Shown here: piece by piece, positions 24,181 to 36,420 of the stretch | Layout of the letters: each line of letters begins with the position of its first letter | Position numbering within the stretch: position 1 is the first letter of the stretch | Assembly (NCBI RefSeq): GCF_954871325.1 | Contig: NC_088775.1 | Span: forward strand, 54,289,561-54,353,560 | DNA: 64,000 nucleotides | Direction: 5' to 3' | Origin: Gordionus sp. m RMFG-2023 | Lineage: Eukaryota > Nematomorpha > Gordioida > Chordodea > Parachordodidae | The notes under the pieces: generated by a model | The model's input: the letters and a program-made list of their open reading frames with translations, nothing else | Databases searched by the model: none | Told to the model about the DNA's origin: nothing | Made by a program: the position numbers and the translations under genes

Positions 24181-24796
24181 TTAATAGGAAAAATGAGTGG
24201 GATATGTGGTGTGATAAAGTAGGTCCTGCTTATAAGTTTGGGAAGGAAAAAGTTATGAAAGTTAAAGAATATTAAGAGAGGCAAAGCAGCAAGCTAAATA
24301 TTAGTTGTTAGGGAAATGATAAAGGGAGAGGTCGAAATTGGAGTGGAATGGATTACAGACCTGTGCAATTCTATCTTTTATGAAAGAGTAACCCCAAGGA
24401 CTGGAGAGGAAGCGTAGTTATACCGGTTTACAAGGGAAAATGTGATCCATTAGATTGTGCCTCATACCGGGAAATTGAGCTCCTAGAGCATGGATTGAAA
24501 ATTTTCGAGAGAATTTTGGAGAAGAGAATCAGAGATCAAGTAAAAATCCTTGATATGCTGTTTAGTTTTACACAAGGTAAAGGAACTTATTTTAAATGTG
24601 TTTTTCGTGGTAAGACAAATGCAAAAAGTATCAAGAGAAGAAAAAGACACTTTATTACGCATTTGTAGACTTGGAGAAGGCGTTTGACAGGGTTCTGCGT
24701 GAAGTTACTAAGTGGGCTTTGAGAAAATTAGGTGCGGAGGAATGGTTGGTTTATGCAGTGATGACAATGTATGAGGATGTCCAAACGGTGGTTAGT
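24181..24796 (+). mobile_element. LINE A, third piece: reverse transcriptase
   Basis: The RT fingers/palm reads WRGSVVIPVYKGKCDPLDCA then SYREIELLEHGLKIFERILE, followed by DLEKAFDRVLREVTKWALRK (RT motif A with its Asp) and EEWLVYAVMTMYEDVQTVV. It is cut off by the gag-like sequence of LTR fossil 2. Frames are broken. The later RT motifs (YADD) are not present in this copy. Confidence 0.75.
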
Positions 24797-25600
24797 ATGT
24801 TAGTCGTGAAACAAATAGCGCAGTCTCAAATGGAAAAATTCAATATAAAAGAGTGTGATATAGAGGTGTATTTATCAAAAATGGAAATTATTTATACAAT
24901 ATATAAAATAGATGACAAAAAATCGTTTTAGCAAATATAGGATTAGAAGCTTATTCAAGATTATTTACTTTGTTTTTTACCGAAGGCATCAGCTGAAACG
25001 TCATACGTTTTAGCAAATATAGGATTAGAAATTTATTCAAGATTATATACTTTGTTTTTACCGATGATCAGCTGAAACGTCATATGATGATTTAATTAAT
25101 TTTTATAAAATTATTAATCGAAGAAGACAAATTTTATACTGGAGAGATATTATTTTTTCAAAACGGAACAAGGAAAAGGAGAAACTTTTAAAGAATAAAT
25201 AAATTAATTAAAGATAAAAGCAAACACGTGTGGTTTTAGATATATGTAATACAGCGTTAAGTGATAAATTAGTGTCGGGAATTACGAATGGAAAAATATT
25301 AATGAAGTTAATCAACACTCCAAATTTGACATGGGAAAAGGCTGTTCAAATCGCTACATCAATGGAGACGACGGAAATAATAACGTATACAATATTATCA
25401 GCAGAAAATGAGATAAATAAAATTTCAAAAACAGTGACAAGGGAGAAGTATGACAATTATAAACCAGTATCAGAAATGATTTGTTAGTTGTGGATTAGAA
25501 AAACACTTAAAACCAAAGTGCCCAAATTTAAATGCAATTTGTCATAAATGTGGTATAAAAGGACATTTACAGAAAGTATTAAATAAATTAAGCTTTGAGA
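24797..25600 (+). mobile_element. LTR fossil 2: gag-like region with zinc knuckle
   Basis: This is gag-like sequence of the Ty3/gypsy type, ending in a CCHC zinc-knuckle-like region near 25,490-25,580. No pol region or paired LTR was recognised, so only a part remains. It is a broken fossil with several breaks, and its right border is not defined. Confidence 0.55.
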
Positions 25601-27009
25601 TGTGAAGCTTTTCAATTCTACAACCTAACTATGATGCTGAATATTGTTTCATGTCCTATTGTGTTAAGCGTTGGCCCTTTCATTTTGATTAAGCTTTAAA
25701 AGGACTTTATAAAAATTTATTATCAAAAAATGATATAAATTACAATTTTTGAATTGAATTACATAAAAAATGAATACAGATCAAAATAAATATATGAAAT
25801 TGAATGAATTGAAGCATTATTAAAAAATACTTAGCTACTTCTTAAAAGAAGAGCAAAACCCATTGCACAAGGTAAATATCAGTTTATGAATAAATGACAT
25901 TATAAAGATATTCTGATCGCGTTCTCTGTTCCCTTCAAAAGGTGTTTTTAACATAATTATTACTAAGCTCATTAATCATTTTTGAAGATTTCAACCCATA
26001 TTTTAGCACAAAAACATTAGTGAGGCCTTATTTGATTTAAAAATCGTGTTTAAAAATAATTGAGAGAAAATTGACTGCAATTGTTAATAATATTAATTTC
26101 TCACGTCAAAAACATTAGTTATCACTTTCTATGGAAACTAATGATTGAAAATAACTTGGATTAAAATGACTGCGATTAATATGATTGCTAATAATATTTA
26201 AAAAAAATGTAGCCGGACTTTCGCATTTTTTCAAAATTTCTCCTAAATCATAAATTATAACACAAAATATTTCGGTTATAAACAAATTTTATTATTAAAT
26301 GAAAAATATAAGATAATTTTGTAAATTAAAAATATTATCAAGAGAAGATCTAATTTTTAAATTATGCCATAAGAAAAATTGAAATGCACCTGATAGAAAA
26401 AGTGATGAACTATGGCCCTAATTTTGCAAGAAATAATTAAATTGGCGTTGATTGTTAGGTGTTAAACAAGAAAAAAGGATAGATTAAAATAATATACATA
26501 AATTATATTTATTATTTTGATAATTCTATAAGATATCACAATATGCCTTGAAATTTCAAAAAAGGCGAGCGTCTATCTAGACCAACATAATGGGAACATG
26601 TCTAGCCTATTTTTAAATAAATAAAAATAAATGAGGGTCTTAAAGTTATTTTTTTGTCAAATATTAGTATTTCTAATTTTCAAAAAAACTACTCAATCTA
26701 TTTAGTAAAAAAGTGAGGATAATAAACGCAATATATACTTTAATAAAATACGAAATTTCATATAATAGCAAGTGACGTGTTTTAGAGTTATAAATATTTT
26801 AAAACGCCATCTTAAATAATAATATATAAACGTCAATTAGGTTGTATCTTTAGTTTTTTAAAAAAGTCTGAACTTGTTAAATGAGTTAGAATATAGCAGT
26901 AGTTTAAAGAATATCTTTAGAGAAAAAGAAATCCGGTGGAAAAATATTATTGGCCCTACACTTTCAAAAGGTAACAAAATTATAGTTTCCGAAATATTTA
27001 AAGAATAGA
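25601..27009. other. AT-rich vigilin intron, nothing recognised
   Basis: No coding signal or element ends found in this stretch. It may include the tail of LTR fossil 2. Confidence 0.35.
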
Positions 27010-27700
27010 AATATATTAATTGATGAACTTCTTATTATAAAGTAATCAAGCAATTTTAATATTTTATATTAATTATATTAACTATTTGTCAAATATAAAT
27101 AAATCACTATTGCATTCACGATAATGCATGCTATAATAAATTCGCTGTAATGGATTTGCGACATTATTTCTGCAGTAATGCAATTGCTACAATATCTTTA
27201 CGCTATAATGCACATATATTTCTTGCAAAAGTTACTAGGTAAAATATATTAATTGATGAACTCCTTATTATAAAGTGGGAAAAATGTATAAACAAGCAAA
27301 GGACTTTTATTTATATCAGAGACCTGCAGGTCCTGCCCTAAGATAGGGTATACGGCCGGGTTGTGTATTTTAAATCGCCATTATTAGCTTTAAAAATTAA
27401 ATATAATATAATTTTTAAAAAACTGAACCGGGCCAAAATGTTTTGTTTTTAAATCCGGGCCGGGCAGTGTAAATGGTACCTCTGCAGGTCTCTGATTTAT
27501 ATTAACCATTTGTCAAATATAAATCACTATTGTATTAACGATAATGCATTCACTTAGATACATTCGCGATAATGCCTTACGACAATCATTCTCTATAGTG
27601 CATTGATGATATTATTTTCACAGTATTACATTCGCGATAATACCTTTCGCGGTATTGACGTGATATGGCTAAAACTCGGCGTGGGGTAGCTCTTCCATAA
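27010..27700. repeat. Direct repeat with CGCGAA-type short repeats
   Basis: Two successive blocks (27,010-27,240 and 27,241-27,700) share ATATATTAATTGATGAACT, TTATTATAAAGT, TTTGTCAAATATAAAT and CACTATTG. Each then runs into a degenerate array of CATTCGCGATAATGC-like words. These are the reverse-complement counterpart of the CGCGAA arrays at 57 and 60 kb. The second block is split by the MITE at 27,317-27,494. Confidence 0.7.
27317..27494. mobile_element. hAT MITE with GC-rich ends, 178 bp
   Basis: The inverted ends are CAGAGACCTGCAGGTCC and the reverse complement of TACCTCTGCAGGTCTCTG. A perfect 8-bp target duplication ATTTATAT (27,309-27,316 and 27,495-27,502) defines the borders. Internal CCGGGCC/GGCCCGG words give it a hairpin shape. 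It has no coding capacity. Confidence 0.9.
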
Positions 27701-27838
27701 AAATTTTTGCAAAAGTTGTGGACCTTTAATTTTTGTTTGACTCGCCCTCTTTCGGACCATCCCGACTTTCAGATTATATATTCTACTTTGGTACATGAAC
27801 GAGCTTAAATAGTTATCGAATATTAAGAATAATTATAC

Positions 27839-27976
27839 TATTTCCGAGAGAGCCTTTTTTAGGTAAATTTTAGCTTTGTCAACTGATCCTTTCTTGCCAA
27901 TCAAAGTTATGAGATCCTGATCTGTTTCATTTCTAGATGCGAATTTGAGGCAAACATCAAAATTCGTTTGGCAATT
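27839..27976 (-). CDS. HDLBP: Vigilin exon: second half of a KH domain (KH9-like)
   Basis: This 138-bp exon encodes 46 residues: the second half of a KH domain. The stretch ETDQDLITLIGKKGSVDKAK closely matches human vigilin KH9 (DKDQDLITIIGKEDAVREAQ, from memory), and a C-terminal helix IYLKKALSEI follows. The acceptor is a good TTGTTCACAG. The donor is GTATAA, which is weak. Both ends are phase 0. The first half of this KH, with its GxxG loop, must be in a separate exon between here and 54 kb; I could not locate it. The exon sits in a non-element gap between a CGCGAA-repeat block and a hAT scrap. Confidence 0.8.
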
Positions 27977-28021
27977 CTGTGAACAAAGTTGGTTTTTATA
28001 AAAATAGATATTTTTAATCAT

Positions 28022-28790
28022 AAATTTTAAAAAATTTCCCTAATAATATAATGAATAAACTTTAACTTTTCATTTATTCCATTTTTAAAATTCGTTCAAA
28101 TGATCTTTACTAAAGCAATGCTATCCAATATTGAAATATGGCTGCTTAAATTTAATGATACCTATTAAACCTTAGCTGAGAGTAATTCTATTTCAAAACT
28201 AAAATGGACATAGGATATAGCGAAATCCAGGGTTCTGCACCCGTTTTTTAGCCGAGCTCGATTCTGATTCAACTTTTTTAAAAACTGGTAAGAATGGCCT
28301 GGAAGTATAACGCACATATAATGTTAATATTTAATTCGAATTCATTTTTTAAATTTTATCTAACAATGTAATGAGATTGATGAAGATATTATATGAATAC
28401 CAGTTTCCAGTATTTTAACCAAATAATATCCAAACGAAACATAAAATAATAGCCCTAAAACATAAATAAAACCACTCTAAATATACTTAAAGAAAATAAC
28501 ATAAATTTAATAATGTATCATCTCTAAAATTAAAATTTTTTTTAACTCCATAACTGAAGAAACTTTTGGCACTATCAATTTTTATGTAAAATTTCCCCTT
28601 TTAATTGGTAGAAAAAAAATATTTTATTAATTTTTTAGATACACAATTAGCAAAACTTTATTAAAATTTGAATAAATAAGGCGACGAATTTCATCAATAA
28701 CAAATTAGACGCTTTAAAAGATTTCACTCCTATTAACGATGACTGGACAAGAATTTGCAGATAGAATTAATTTCAACCTATGATTCCAGG
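28022..28790. other. AT-rich vigilin intron, nothing recognised
   Basis: No element ends or coding signal seen. Confidence 0.35.
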
Positions 28791-28929
28791 AACCATTTTT
28801 TAAATCCTTTGACATAAGGTATAATGTTTACACTGGTAATTATATAGCACCTGAGCTGCAGAGTCTAGCAAAATATTTACCTCACTAGTATTCGATAATA
28901 AAAAATATGCAAAGGCCTGGGGTTTTGCA

Positions 28930-29060
28930 AAGGAAAAATATAATAATATTGAATGATTTAGCTCTGCCGCACATGGCCTGAATCTGGTCATTAAATATTT
29001 ATGCGAAATAGGTTTCATAAAAAAGAACATAATTAAAACCAAACAGATTATTAAATATAT
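28930..29060 (+). pseudogene. hAT transposase scrap (DUF659 type)
   Basis: The plus-strand frame after 28,948 reads FSSAAHGLNLVIKYLCEIGF then IKKNIIKTKQIIKYI. This is the 'CAAHCLNLLLEDIGK..WIKETI.KARKI.KFIY' block of DUF659/hAT transposases. The usual Cys is Ser here. Flanking sequence is too decayed for other motifs or terminal repeats. Confidence 0.6.
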
Positions 29061-29324
29061 ATAATTTAATGGTGTTTTATCGGTAACTTTTAAAGAAAGA
29101 CAAATATGAAGGCATAAGTCTTCTTTAAAATTTCATGTCCGATGTGATAGGGAGGTATCGTTATAATGTTGCAAGGTGTTGTGAAAAATAAGGAAGTTTA
29201 GCTAGAAATTTCAAATTTATTTATAGATAAACGAAAAAGACATATTATACTAGACAAAGAAGGATGCTGGGATATATTAGAGGATATACTGTTTAGAAAT
29301 TTATTTATTACAAAATTATAATTG

Positions 29325-30270
29325 TAGAGTCAGAGTGTGAAAGAATGGTTGGTTATGGTATTGATGGAAATGTAAGTGGGAGCACAAATTCCGGTATACG
29401 GATGATGATAATGAAAGCTTTGAAGTGAAGGTAGGACTTCATCAGGGATCCGTGCTGAGTCCATTATTATTTATCTTAGTAATGGATGTGGTGGCTAAAG
29501 AGATGCGTAAGGATTTCCCTGGGAGCTATTATATTGACAAGACCTTGTATTAATGGCAAACAGTGAGGAAGAATTGAGAGATAATATTTAGATGGAAGAA
29601 GTCTATGGAAGCAATGGGCCTGAAAATGAATGCAAGACAAAGGTGATGATTGGCGGAGGAATCCGATAACTGGCCTTGAGGTGTATGTAGGAGAGGAGTT
29701 GCTAGAAATTCAATTCAATGCAACAGATTCCAGAAATGGGTGCATATGCAGCGAGATAAAAGGAAGTCTGACGTTAGCAAGAATGACCTATAGTTGTAGA
29801 ACCTGCATAAATGGGGTACATAATACTGATAACGTAGAAAATGGTTGTTTGGATATTGGCAATGGGTTAACCCTGAGAAAAGTGTTGCTATTTGAGTGAT
29901 ATGCTAGTCGCAGATGGTGTTGTAGATTCTACCGTTGTTGCAAGCGTCAGACAAGTTTTGGAGAAAGTCCAAAGAGATATCGTCTATTCTAACAAATAAA
30001 ACCTCTCTCTGAAGTTAAAAAGGAAAGTTTACGTAAGCTGTGCGAAGAGTTTTGTTTATCATGTGGAATGTAAGACAAAAGATGACTGAGTAAAGATATT
30101 CATCTTGATGGAAGTAGGAGGATCAAAACCTAAAGGAAGGCCCAGATGACGTGGATAAAGGTCATAACGGTGATGAATCTTAGAAATATTGATGCTCAGA
30201 ACCGCCAGAAATGGAAAAGAAAAACCAGACGGAAAACTGGCCAACCTGAAAATTGCCATTAAAGGGAGAA
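29325..30270 (+). mobile_element. LINE C: 3' part (RT end, zinc finger, C-terminal domain)
   Basis: It starts at VKEWLVMV, which overlaps the end of LINE A's RT, so it is a separate 5'-truncated copy. Recognisable parts are LHQGSVLSP and a decayed YADD region near 29,530. The Cys/His finger near 29,690-29,830 carries NGCICSEIKGSL and YSCRTC. Further on are LKRKVYVSCAK and, before the end, GGSKPKGRPR. Many stops and frameshifts. It is the same family as LINE B, which has the clearer finger CPVCGKGVARNS. Confidence 0.75.
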
Positions 30271-31978
30271 GAAGTTATCTGAGGTATCGGAAATAATTAA
30301 GGATGCAAGAGATAAATTAAATTCATCAACTTCTATTTTTAATGAAAATGATTTGAAAAGTGTTTAGATACTTCTTAATAAAATATTCTGCTGCCATAAT
30401 ATCATTATGCCACAAATCTTATGGATCCTCAATATTACGGTCTGAAATATCAGACCGTGAATTAGGTAGTCCTAAACTTAAAAGATACAATTTTAGTCAA
30501 CTTATGTGCAATATTAGAAATTATGGGTAATTTTGTAAAGAATATCGTTCAAAAAAATGCTTCTATAAAGGAGTTGGCATAAGGGTGAGCTCGACCCATA
30601 CCAAACCTCTCATATAGTGAAAAGGGTTATATATAAATCAACCTCTTTGTCAAGTGGTAGTAAGATGCTTTTCGATATCACTCTCAAGTTTCATCAGAAA
30701 GAGTTTGGTAAGCATTTAGGAAGGTTCATACTAAAATTAGAAATCGAATAATAAATGAGTGATCCGAAAGTTGATATACTTATTCTGCATTTAAAGAATC
30801 ACACTAATAGGATATAATGTTCAGGAATCAAAATAGTTCAGATTCCGATTTATCAATATCAAGTTATAATAATGTTTCAATTGCGAAGACGATTATACTA
30901 TATTAATTGCATCCCATTAATTTTAAATAAATATAATGCTTTGTTGTCAATTAAAGGTTATTCAATAAAAAAAATGTTTACAATATATTTTTAGTTTTTC
31001 TTTATTTTCGCTAAATAAAGTTATTCATTAAAAAACTAAAAGCTTTAAGTGTAATTTGTAGTATTTTTTAATTTCCCAACATTTCCCGCTACGTCTTCGC
31101 AGGCAATTAAAAAAAGCGCAAATACACCATTTTTATTCGGGCGATTTATTTCCGCGCGAAATAGTATTTACCCTTTTTTCGCCTAATTTTAATTTAAACA
31201 TTTCATTTTTTTAAATGATACTATTCATGTTTTTACTATGAACAAATATTTAGTAAAATAGATTTTAAAAAAAATAATTTTATGTATTTTTTAAAAATAT
31301 AGTTATATTTATTATTAGATTCTACAAAGATTAATTTATTAAAAAATGGAATATATGAATTTTATTAATGATCATGTTATATAAATTATTTGCACCAATA
31401 TGATAATATATTTTTTTAATTAGTTATTATGATAAAATACAATAAACAAAAATGTAATTATATCAATAATCAATATAATATTTTTTTATTATATGTTTTA
31501 TTCTTTTTTTAATTCCGTCAGTTGTTGCTTAGGAATTAGTACATATATATATTGGGTTAACTTAAAATAAAATATTTTTTTATTAAATGGAATTTATTAC
31601 ATTCTCTCTATTTTGGCTTGCATTATTTTCTGTATTTAAATCGCATTGGTAATAAGTAGAAGTAGATGGCAATAAATGTGATTTAATTGAAATAACAAAT
31701 TTATATTTTATAATTAATTTTACTGCATCTCCATATTTAATCTGATAACATGTCTGTAAACTATAAATTTTGTAATCTAACCTCTTCACTTCAAGATTAA
31801 ATTTTCATAAGCGGACAACCATCATTGGTTCAAAGAATGTTTAAAAATGAATAGAATTTCTTTTAAATCCAGAGGCTGAAGCTCTTCCTTTTCCTTACCT
31901 TATATGCGTCTTTTATATGTCTCTAATAACAATAATTAAAATAATCAATATCTAATAGTTAATTAACCTAACCTGCCA
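30271..31978. other. AT-rich intron sequence, mostly unrecognised
   Basis: Contains a slightly GC-richer patch at 30,420-30,720 without open frames of note. A minus-strand frame at 31,583-31,810 reads LEVKRLDYKIYSLQTCYQIK; it has balanced composition and could be decayed or real coding sequence of unknown type. Confidence 0.3.
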
Positions 31979-32093
31979 TATTATATTTCTTGAAACTCTT
32001 TTCTAAACTTATTTTTATCACTATTCAAATTCCATATGGCTTGAGGTTGTCTAATTCCTTCAAAAAAGTTTTTACTATCAAGTTTATCTAAAA
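31979..32093 (-). CDS. Candidate small exon, unknown product
   Basis: After a TTTAATTTTAG acceptor, the minus strand reads KLDSKNFFEGIRQPQAIWNL then NSDKNKFRKEFQEI, and stops. Amino-acid composition is more protein-like than the surroundings. I recognise no family. It could be the last exon of a small gene nested in the vigilin intron, perhaps with the candidate at 34,980-35,210, or a decayed transposon piece. Evidence is thin. Confidence 0.2.
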
Positions 32094-33499
32094 TTAAATA
32101 TATTAGGAATAAAAGGATAGTATAATAAATTTGAATTATGAAAAGTTTCTCAAACTTAAAAATGTTCCTTAAAATTGTGAATTTACAAAAATGCAATGAA
32201 TTTTGGCGTAAAAAAATGATTTTTTTAAGCGCGTAAAAAAAATGCGCGAATATTTGTTAAGAGAGTCAGGTCTGTTTATATTGTTTTCAAATTTTGAGAA
32301 AATAAAATTCATGAATATGCACATTTTTAATTGCTAGCGAAGACATAGATAGCTTAACTTAATCTAAGAAATAACGAAACTAAAAACTAATGCGTAAATA
32401 ATAAAATATTTTGGAAATAACATGGTGAAGGGCGTTCCTTTTATTTAAAAGAGTTTTGAACGTAAAATTCTAATTTTTTTGAATGCGTTCGTTTTTTACG
32501 TTTACATTAAATTTTTATTTTAAAATTTAAAATAATCCAAATTTTTTTATTCTTTTATAGATATATAAGATAGTTCGACTTCAGATGATACATCTTTGCT
32601 CTGGCCTAATTACAATAAGATTTCAATTCAAATTCTTTAAAACAATATTAAAATAAATTGTAATAGATCATGGACCCTATAGCCACCGCATTTTTATTTT
32701 AAAAAAGTTAGGTGATACAATTTCGCTTTGCGAACAGAATAACGATAATAATATTCAAATTAAAAAAATTAAGTGTTTAACTTACAATCACTAGTAGATG
32801 GAGCATTAATTTATAAGTTTGTAAAAGTTGATGGTGCAGTAATAGATAGGGTTGATAAAAGTTAAAATTATCATTATCAAATCAATTATACTTATATTTA
32901 ATTCTTTTTAGATATATGAAGATTAGTATTATATTATTTCCTCCATAATATATATTTTGGTATTTGAACTCGAATAACCTTGGATATGGCTTTCATAGAA
33001 TGAATATTTAAAATGAAACTAGTATTATATATAAGGAACCTCGTAGAAAACCAAGAAATGTTAAAGGTTAAGAATAGAGAGTCTATTCTAAATTCTCTTT
33101 TTTTACGAAGAATTAGTGGAAAATTCAGATGATGACGGTCTATTGATATTTTTTTAAACAAAAGATAAATATTAAATATTTTTATAGAAATAAAACCTGT
33201 ATTCATCAAAATATAACAATGGAATACCATCTTTAGCTACGATGGAGAACGTTTTATCGTAGAAAATTATAAGTTAACTACAAAACGTTCTGCTTATCGG
33301 ATAAAAATTTAGAAAAAATTTACTTGCTATAAATGGATAGAAATTTTTTATTTTTATTTGCTTTTAAATGTTTTATATAATTTTTAATCTAAATTTGTAT
33401 ATTTTTACTATAAAATAATAAAGAGTTTTAAAATAAAAACGAATTTGAAACAAATGTGTATCCATATAAAAAATAAATATAGATTATAAAAAAAAATAC

Positions 33500-34979
33500 A
33501 GTATACATAAAAAAAACAATTAAAATAGACAGTTAAAAAGGTGAGATGGGGTTATTTGCATTGCTATATGTAAGAATAATTATCAATGTAATTGCTTTGA
33601 TGTATTACCATCGTAATGGCTTGTAAGGTAAAAGCTTAATTTTTTATCTAAAGAATTCCTCACCTAAAACAGCAAGGACATTGGTAACAAATGAGATAAA
33701 TTTACAATTTCAATGTATACATATTTATTAACTTTCAAGAGTTCGGCTGAAGTAATCACAGAGGTGTTTCTATAGGTTTATACTGAAAAATCAATGCGTG
33801 TAATCCCAAGCAACAGGACATAACACCAAAGTAATCGACTGATAGTAACACCATAGCTATTTAATAGTTTTGAGATCAAATTATTGATGTTTATGTGCCC
33901 TGGGAAGCGGACTTCGGAATATTTGAAGTGTAAAAGATAGTGCTCTTTGGCGTATGAAGGTAAGGAACAATTATCACATTTTGAAGGAAGCGTATGAAAC
34001 AAAATAGTGATATATAGCTCTTCTAATAAGGAGAAGAAAGATATATTTACTTGGAATTGATGACAACTATCCGTAACCAATTTAGAAATTCAGAATAACT
34101 TGACTGGGACATTATTTTAATTAATCACTTGTTAATAGGAAATCAATGGAATGAGACCCTATTCTGAAGTGTGAAAGCGGGTCTGCTAATGCTTAATGAT
34201 AGATTGACAATTACTCGGAGGGATGATGAACGGTAATCAATCCTGCCATTTTTGGATGGGAGAGAACTGGAACTACGATATATCTGCAAATTTTATTCAA
34301 GAATCGTGCCAATATATAACTCATATTTGAACAATATATTTTTTGTATTGAAAGATTGGGGCTGATCTCATAGAAAAATCTTTATTTTGAAATAACTTTT
34401 AAGTAAAAAGAACGCATGATGGGCTGGCAATTCATTTAAAAATGATTGTATTTCTAAAGACTTGATTAAATTTGGTCTAAAAATGTCTTTATTGCACTAC
34501 CACTACCGAAAAGAGAACCAACAGGAGATATCTACACATCTATGTCAAAAAAATATCTTGAGTTAAGCACAAAATTAGCCCTCCATAGTAACCTCATTCC
34601 CGATATCCAAAAATGGTTACAGATGTAGAGGATATCAAAAAACCTCTTATCATAATATTATATCCAAATTATTTATTAATGAATCAACCTTTAATTACCC
34701 AGTTAACAAGAATGACATAAAATATAAATAAATAGAAGAATTGGTATGACATATCCATAAAATAATAAAACAAAATATAGTAATGAGGTATAAAATGTTT
34801 TTATTTAAAAAGAATAAATATATTTTTCTTCAAAATACAATAAAATAAAAAATTGAATTAAATCGTGATTAATCATGTCAACTTTAGGCATATATATAAA
34901 AAATGAAGAAAGTTTTGATTACTTTTATAATACTGAGGCAAAAATATGAATAAATGGTTGTAAAAATGATAATAACTAG
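33500..34979. other. AT-rich stretch with possible decayed coding sequence
   Basis: The 33,700-34,600 part is less AT-biased than its surroundings, and frames on both strands are moderately open (for example the minus-strand frame 33,778-34,080). No motif that I know appears on either strand. Confidence 0.3.
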
Positions 34980-35210
34980 TTAAAAAATTGAGTGAACCTT
35001 GTCTAGTTGATTCCTATCTGTTTGAGAGAACGAAGCTCTAATCTCTGCAATAGCGTCAGGGTAAGTTGACAAAAAATAGTTGGTTTGAGACCGATCATGA
35101 GCCCGGACATTAAAAATGCCACAAAATGTCAAACTGTGGTCAAGTTTTTCGGCGTTCTTCAATGTGCGAGTTTTTTTAGGTGAATCAACGGCGGAAGTGG
35201 AAGGCGTCAT
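34980..35210 (-). CDS. Candidate exon or short ORF, unknown product
   Basis: A 76-codon frame begins with ATG two codons after a possible TTTTAG acceptor. It reads MTPSTSAVDSPKKTRTLKNA, then EKLDHSLTFCGIFNVRAHDR and SQTNYFLSTYPDAIAEIRAS. It is rich in polar residues, with normal codon variety in a sea of A/T-rich triplets, which suggests real protein coding now or recently. A GTTCAC donor after CTAGACAAG is possible but poor; otherwise it stops at 34,980. No family recognised. Alternatives are a first exon of a nested host gene or part of an unknown transposon. Confidence 0.35.
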   Translation of the reverse strand: MTPSTSAVDSPKKTRTLKNAEKLDHSLTFCGIFNVRAHDRSQTNYFLSTYPDAIAEIRASFSQTDRNQLDKVHSIF

Positions 35211-35984
35211 ATTCTAAAATTAATTATTGTTTAAAAAATGGGGTATAATATGCATATCTTATAGTTAATTTACGTAAATAATCAATTAATAGGTAATACG
35301 CGTATTGATTGGAATATTTCAAAATAATTATGTAATTTGATTGAAATAAATTTTTAAAAAAATGTCATTTTAATATTCAAATCTTATTTAAATTTTTCTA
35401 CCATATATTTTAACGAGTTCAAGCACTAACAATATGAGAAAATTATTTTTTGTGCAATCTTGAATTATTTTTATAAATTTTTAAAGTATTTTTCATATTA
35501 CATTCAGCGCTGAGATGAAGATGGCATGCATAGCCTAGAAGGAGCCATTGTTAAACAATGAAAAAAATATTTATTAAAGAAATTATTTTTAGATTTCGAG
35601 CAAATCATATTTTAAAACAAAACTTAAAAAAATTAATTAGATTGATTCGATTAGCATATTTATCTTCTAGTATGCTCGTAGGCCTGACCAGGCGAATTTT
35701 ATTTAGACTTAAAGTGATTTTCCTAAGTGTGTAGCGTGTATATTCTATTTTTAAATTTGTTTTTAATTGTTTAAATACGGCAGTCTAACCCTATTCTTAA
35801 TTTTAAAATTGGTGTAAAAAAATAATGAGTTTTTCCGATTTTCATCAGATTATTAGCAAAAGGGCAATCTATATCTATATAAAAAACATAAACCCCACGT
35901 TTTCGCTTTCATATGGAATATCGATAAAAATTAAAAAAAAACAAGTTTTATTCAACAGAAAGCATATATTATCTAATAATATTA

Positions 35985-36420
35985 AAATGTGTATGCTGTA
36001 TTCCATATTAAATTTTCCAAAAAACTCAATCCGACCCCCTTCGTTTTTTGAAAAATTTGCACGTCGGTATCATGCATATACACTTATTAATAAAAATGTA
36101 AAATTTTACCTTTCAAATCGGCTTACTTTTTGATATATGCTCATCTTTAAAAACGCCAAAATATGAAAATACACTTTATCCAATTTTAAATATTTCAAAA
36201 AATAATTAAGCTAAAACCATAATTTAAATTTTATTTTATAGCTCTATAATAGCCCTTTAATATGACATTTATATAGTGAAAATCAGTTTATATGGTAATT
36301 TATCATATTAAAAACAAAAAATTAAAAAAATGAAACAATGTGTTTTTATTTTGCTAAATACCTCCAAAATAAATGACGATCCATTAATATAACAAAACAA
36401 ACATTAAAAAACAGATATGA
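35985..36420. repeat. Left arm of long inverted terminal repeat (36-48 kb element)
   Basis: This sequence recurs inverted at 47,701-47,880, 43,640-43,845 and 42,000-42,180. Shared landmarks are GCTGTATTCCATAT, CTATAATAGCCCTTTAATAT and AATAAATGACGATCCA. The arm is the clearer, uninterrupted copy. Together the two arms enclose a Tc1/mariner-like transposase remnant. The outer ends and target duplication could not be fixed. Confidence 0.75.

Noticed and set aside
27700-27800. Possible KH10 exon just downstream of the KH9 half exon
   Set aside because: The translated minus-strand stretch shows only faint resemblance, overlaps the repeat block and lacks a proper acceptor and KH pattern.
24671-30270. 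LINE A and LINE C as one element split by a 4.5-kb insertion
   Set aside because: Their RT parts overlap (EEWLV... in both), so they are separate copies, and a host vigilin exon lies between them.
30580-30720. tRNA-like or SINE-like segment (AGCTCGACCCATACC)
   Set aside because: Only a weak B-box-like word; no A box at proper distance, no cloverleaf and no terminal repeat pattern.
33778-34080. 100-codon minus-strand frame as a gene
   Set aside because: No ATG context or splice support, no recognisable domain, and equally open frames on the opposite strand suggest decayed sequence.
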